Shown here: positions 60,822 to 64,000 of the stretch, one piece after another
Position numbering within the stretch: position 1 is the stretch's first letter
How the letters are laid out: each line of letters begins with the position of its first letter
Source of the DNA: Branchiibius cervicis
GTDB lineage: Bacteria; Actinomycetota; Actinomycetes; Actinomycetales; Dermatophilaceae
Assembly (NCBI RefSeq): GCF_042661605.1
Contig: NZ_JBHSWJ010000002.1
Coordinates: 3,100,001 to 3,164,000, forward strand
Length of the DNA stretch: 64,000 bases
Direction: 5' to 3'
The notes under the pieces: model-generated
The model's database searches: none
What the model was told of the DNA's origin: nothing
What the model saw: the letters and a program-made list of their open reading frames with translations, nothing else
Program-made: the position numbers and the translations under genes

Positions 60822-61250
60822 CTAGGCCGGCGACAGCCAGGTCCAGCCGGGCACGTTGCGCGCCACCATGAAGACCGCGAGAAAACCCAACACCCAGTAG
60901 GTCGTTCGCGCACCGAGGGCCGGCCGCCAATCACCGCCCGCAGCGTGTGACCACGCCCACCGGGCCCAGACAAGGGCCGCAACGAGCAGCAGCGGCGGGA
61001 CGATCGGGTTGCGAGCGAACGCACCGGCCACATCGCCGCGGGTCAGGTCCGCGGTGGCCCGCAACCCGCCGCAGAACGGGCAGTAGAAACCGGTGAGGGT
61101 CAGCAGCGGGCAGGGCGGGTAGAAACCGTGCGCCCCCGGCGTGCGGGCGTGCAGCAGCGCGAGCCCGCCGAGTGCGACGACGGCAGTCAGGGCGGGAGCC
61201 GCCCGCGTGCGCGTCGCCGATCGGTCCATCTGGCAACGGTACTGCGCCAC
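60822..61250 (-). CDS. DUF2752 membrane protein
   Basis: 142 residues from GTG 61250; the ATG at 61229 would remove seven. There are three hydrophobic segments, and the family signature FYPPCPLLTLTGFYCPFCGG with its C-P-x-C-G knuckle appears between the first and second. Function is unknown. It is convergent with the DUF4032 gene and divergent from the RDD protein, so it is a single-gene unit. Confidence 0.88.
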   Translation of the reverse strand: MAQYRCQMDRSATRTRAAPALTAVVALGGLALLHARTPGAHGFYPPCPLLTLTGFYCPFCGGLRATADLTRGDVAGAFARNPIVPPLLLVAALVWARWAWSHAAGGDWRPALGARTTYWVLGFLAVFMVARNVPGWTWLSPA

Positions 61251-61347
61251 AACGCTCCGACCCGGGCATTTGCTGCGACGCAGGCGGAACTAGCCCTAGG
61301 CTCACACCCAACGCGAGCGGCGTCGCTCGTCCGTCCAAGGAGGAAGC

Positions 61348-62040
61348 ATGTCGAACGACTCCGGCGGTCCCAGCGACCCCTACGGTCAGCCCGGGCCGCC
61401 CGGCGAGGGCCAGCAGCCGCCCCAGTACAACCCGCCGCCGCCGGCGCCCCAGGGGCCGCCGTCCTACTCCGCACCCCAGCAGCCACCCGCCTACCAGCAG
61501 CCCGGACAGGCGTACCCGCCCGCACCGGGTTACGGTTACGGCGGCCAGCAACCCGGTGGCTACCCGGTACCCGGCTATGCGGGGCCCGGCCCCGATGCCT
61601 ACTCGTCGTGGACGACCCGGGCCGGCGGCTTCATCATCGACTTCTTGATCGGTGCCGTGCCCGCATGGATCATCGAGCTGATCGGCGCCTCGATCGGTGG
61701 CGGCTTCGGCCGGTTCATCGTCTTCATCGGGTACATAGTGGGTCTGGTCATCCTCGCCTGGAACCGCTGGTTCAAGGGCGGCAACACCGGCCAGAGCGTG
61801 GGCCGCGGGGTCGTCGGCGTCAAGGTGATCAGCGAGCAGACCGGTCAACCGATCGGGGCGCTCATGGCGTTCGTGCGCGATATCGCGCACCTCGTGGACT
61901 CGCTGATCTGCTACATCGGTTGGTTGTTCCCGCTGTGGGACGCCAAGCGTCAGACGCTCGGTGACAAGATCATGTCGACCGTGGCGGTTCCGGCGCCGAA
62001 GGTCAGCGCCCAGGAGACCATCAAGAACTGGGACAAGTAG
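61348..62040 (+). CDS. RDD-family membrane protein with Pro/Gln/Tyr-rich N-terminus
   Basis: 230 residues. The first ~85 residues are a low-complexity cytoplasmic tail rich in Pro, Gln, Gly and Tyr; then an RDD domain starts WTTRAGGFIIDFLIG with Arg and Asp in TM1, followed by WFKGGNTGQSVGRGVVGVKV and WLFPLWDAKRQTLGDKIMST. RDD proteins are of uncertain transport or sensory function. ATG at 61348 follows AGGAGGAAGC, one of the strongest ribosome sites in the window. Confidence 0.92.
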   Translation: MSNDSGGPSDPYGQPGPPGEGQQPPQYNPPPPAPQGPPSYSAPQQPPAYQQPGQAYPPAPGYGYGGQQPGGYPVPGYAGPGPDAYSSWTTRAGGFIIDFLIGAVPAWIIELIGASIGGGFGRFIVFIGYIVGLVILAWNRWFKGGNTGQSVGRGVVGVKVISEQTGQPIGALMAFVRDIAHLVDSLICYIGWLFPLWDAKRQTLGDKIMSTVAVPAPKVSAQETIKNWDK

Positions 62041-62055
62041 CCGGCACCGACGCGG

Positions 62056-63003
62056 CTACGCGCTGCGCCGTTGTTTGAAGATCTCGTAGAGGGTGACCGA
62101 CGCGGCGATCCCTGCGTTCAAGGACTCGACCGCCGAGGACATCGGCACGGACACGATCTGGTCGCAGGTTTCGCCGACCAACCGGGATAAGCCCTTGCCC
62201 TCCGAGCCGACCACGATCACCAACGGCTCGGTGGCCAGGGTGATCTCGGGCAGTTCGACGTCGCCGTCCATGTCCAGGCCGAGCACGAAGAAGCCGGCCT
62301 TGCGGAACTCCTCCAACGTGCGAGTCAGGTTGCCCGCCAGCGCCACCGGGACCCGGGCCGCAGCACCGGCGGAGGTCTTCCACGCTGCCGCGGTCATGCC
62401 GGCGGAGCGCCGCTCGGGGACGATCACCCCATGCCCGCCGAAGGCCGCCACCGAGCGGATGATGGCGCCGAGGTTGCGCGGGTCGGTGATGCCATCGAGG
62501 GCCACGACCAGTGGGATGCCCGGTGCCTGCGGGTCGATCAGATCGGCCGGGTGGGCGTAGTCGTAGGGCGGGATCTGCAGCGCCGCTCCCTGGTGCACGG
62601 CTCCGTCGGTGAGCCGGTCGAGTTCCTGCCGGGTCGTCTCCAGGATCGGGATCGCTTCTGCGGCGGCGATCTTCAGGATCTCCCGGACCCGGTCGTCGGA
62701 GTCGATGCGACCGGCCAGGTAGAGCGTGGTCGCCGGCATGCCGGTCCGCAACGCCTCCAGCACCGAATTGCGGCCCGCGACCATTTCGCTGCTCGGCTTG
62801 TTGCTGCGTTTGGCGGCCGGTCGGGCTGCCGGCTTGGAGCGTTGCGCCGACTTGTACGCCTTGTGGTTGGGTCGCTCGGCCGCTTTCGGCGTGGGGCCCT
62901 TGCCTTCCAGCCCCCGGCGGCGCTGACCGCCACTTCCGACGACCGCACCCTTCTTCGACGTGCCCTTGCGGATCGAGCCGCGTCGTTGCGAATTGCCAGG
63001 CAT
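62056..63003 (-). CDS. rlmB: 23S rRNA (guanosine-2'-O)-methyltransferase RlmB
   Basis: 315 residues. A basic N-terminal extension (about 70 residues, many Lys and Arg) precedes a substrate-binding domain (MVAGRNSVLEALRTGMPATT) and a SpoU/TrmH knotted methyltransferase with its three motifs: DPRNLGAIIRSVAAFGGHGV, PLVIVVGSEGKGLSRLVGE and VPMSSAVESLNAGIAASVTL. It modifies G2251 in the 23S rRNA P-loop. ATG at 63003 starts 1 nt after the cysS stop, an arrangement common in Actinobacteria, so it is co-transcribed with cysS. Confidence 0.95.
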   Translation of the reverse strand: MPGNSQRRGSIRKGTSKKGAVVGSGGQRRRGLEGKGPTPKAAERPNHKAYKSAQRSKPAARPAAKRSNKPSSEMVAGRNSVLEALRTGMPATTLYLAGRIDSDDRVREILKIAAAEAIPILETTRQELDRLTDGAVHQGAALQIPPYDYAHPADLIDPQAPGIPLVVALDGITDPRNLGAIIRSVAAFGGHGVIVPERRSAGMTAAAWKTSAGAAARVPVALAGNLTRTLEEFRKAGFFVLGLDMDGDVELPEITLATEPLVIVVGSEGKGLSRLVGETCDQIVSVPMSSAVESLNAGIAASVTLYEIFKQRRSA

Positions 63004-63004
63004 A

Positions 63005-64000
63005 TCAGTGCTTTCCGTCGGTGGACAGCGACCAGGTGGCACCGTCCGGGTTGTCGGCGACGGCGACTCCGGCGGCCGATAGTTGGTCTCGGATGCGGTC
63101 CGACGTCGCGAAGTCCTTCTCGGCGCGGGCCGCCGACCGCTGGTCGAGCAGCGCCTCGACCAGCACCGCGAGCGCCTCGCCGGAGCTGTCGGACGCTTCG
63201 GCCGACCAGTGCGCGTCGAACGGGTTGACGCCGAGTACGTCGAGCATCGCGACCACATCGGTCGCGACGGCGGCCGCGCCCGCTGAGTCTCCGGCCGCGA
63301 GCAGGCTGTTGCCGTCGCGGACCGCGGTGTAGATGACCGCGAGCGCCTCGGAGACGTTCAGATCGTCATCCATCGCGGCCGCGAATGACGCAGGGACAGC
63401 GCCGGTTTCGACCGGCCCATCTGGCAGGGCCCGGCCCAGGAAGGTCTCGATCCGGCTGAAGGCAGCCTCTGCCTCGGCCAGCGAGCCCGGTGCGTATTCC
63501 AGCGTCGAGCGGTAGTGCACCGACCCCAGGTAGAAGCGCAGCACGATCGGGCGGATCGTCCGGGTCAGCTCCGGCACGCTGAGCCCGTTACCCAGCGACT
63601 TGCTCATCTTCTCCCCCGCCAGCGTCAGGAAGGCGTTGTGCATCCAGTACCGGGCGAATCCGAACCCGGCGGCACGGGATTGGGCCAACTCGTTCTCGTG
63701 GTGCGGGAAGCGCAGGTCGATGCCGCCGCCGTGGATGTCGAACTCGTCCCCGAGCCACCGGCGGGCCATCGCCGAGCACTCCAGGTGCCAGCCGGGCCGA
63801 CCCTGCCCGTACGGCGTGGGCCAGCTGGCCGTCTCGGGTTCGTCTGCCTTGCGGCCCTTCCACAGGGCGAAGTCGCGCGGATCGCGCTTACCCCGCGGAT
63901 CGGCGTCGGCCGCCGACTCCATGTCCTCGATGCGCTGGTGGGTCAACTCGCCGTACGCCGGCCAGGACCGCACGTCGAAGTAGACGTCGCCGCTGCCGTC
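63005..64000 (-). CDS. cysS: cysteinyl-tRNA synthetase, 5' part beyond window
   Basis: The C-terminal 331 residues are present; the N-terminal HIGH region lies past the right edge. Seen: GDVYFDVRSWPAYGELTHQR, FALWKGRKADEPETASWPTP, WHLECSAMARRWLGDEFDIH, GGGIDLRFPHHENELAQSRA (zinc-site His and Glu) and the KMSKS loop in LAGEKMSKSLGNGLSVPEL. The C-terminal anticodon-binding helices end at SLSTDGKH. Charges tRNA-Cys. It runs to the right edge without a start codon. Confidence 0.97.
   Translation of the reverse strand, partial: DGSGDVYFDVRSWPAYGELTHQRIEDMESAADADPRGKRDPRDFALWKGRKADEPETASWPTPYGQGRPGWHLECSAMARRWLGDEFDIHGGGIDLRFPHHENELAQSRAAGFGFARYWMHNAFLTLAGEKMSKSLGNGLSVPELTRTIRPIVLRFYLGSVHYRSTLEYAPGSLAEAEAAFSRIETFLGRALPDGPVETGAVPASFAAAMDDDLNVSEALAVIYTAVRDGNSLLAAGDSAGAAAVATDVVAMLDVLGVNPFDAHWSAEASDSSGEALAVLVEALLDQRSAARAEKDFATSDRIRDQLSAAGVAVADNPDGATWSLSTDGKH

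Overview
The window is G+C-rich DNA from a chromosome that looks actinobacterial, most likely in or near the Micrococcales. The signs are an Rpf-type cell-wall enzyme behind a c-di-AMP riboswitch, furA-katG, otsA-otsB next to an MsiK/UgpC-type ATPase, BioY with a BioQ-like TetR repressor, a cysS-rlmB pair, many GTG starts and stop/start overlaps such as ATGA and GTGA. The species cannot be named from the sequence. There is no phage, insertion sequence or CRISPR array; most of the window is catabolic accessory genes, with housekeeping genes on the right.

1-8.9 kb: a left-running operon (MHS-family transporter, acyl-CoA dehydrogenase, CitE-like lyase, CaiB-type CoA-transferase running off the left edge) with a divergent LysR regulator, which looks like uptake and CoA-dependent breakdown of an organic acid. 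Then a nitronate monooxygenase, a NIPSNAP protein, a MazG-like pyrophosphatase and a TPR/NTF2 pair. 8.8-14.2 kb: a protein with two retropepsin-like domains, a gene-poor stretch with two pairs of short direct repeats, and a LysR-controlled operon for a split ThDP 2-oxoacid decarboxylase plus aldehyde dehydrogenase. 14.2-25.5 kb: a yeast-type cytosine deaminase coupled to an NCS1 permease, a zinc alcohol dehydrogenase, a TetR-controlled beta-oxidation pair (acyl-CoA dehydrogenase plus HSD10-like SDR), an AAA+ ATPase, two ester hydrolases with a PucR-type regulator, and a Nudix protein. A poorly coding stretch of about 0.8 kb follows, ending at tRNA-Thr(UGU).

26.6-37 kb: katG with furA and a 7-1-7 operator-like palindrome, an HSDL2-like SDR, a single-chain PurL, an ArsB/SLC13-type membrane protein, a DUF402 protein and a methylene-THF dehydrogenase resembling yeast MTD1. 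37-51.3 kb is the most striking part: two acyl-CoA ligases and an acyl-CoA dehydrogenase face a TIGR03084 protein, AtuA, a second acyl-CoA dehydrogenase, a biotin-dependent acyl-CoA carboxylase (two subunits), an enoyl-CoA hydratase and a TetR regulator, followed by an SDR and an HxlR regulator. This content matches the acyclic terpene utilisation (atu) pathway of Pseudomonas. A 24-bp inverted repeat lies in the divergent promoter.

51.3-64 kb: bioY and its BioQ-like repressor with two TGAAC-N3-GTTCA-type boxes, the riboswitch-rpf unit, a membrane-anchored Ser/Thr kinase, a CBS protein, otsA-otsB, an MsiK-like ATPase, a DUF4032 protein, DUF2752 and RDD membrane proteins, rlmB and partial cysS.

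A technical point affects reading of the window: nine genes are interrupted by eleven frameshifts, and each is repaired by adding one G/C base, often in a G or C run. They look like sequencing undercalls, so these genes are annotated here as intact reading frames with a frameshift.
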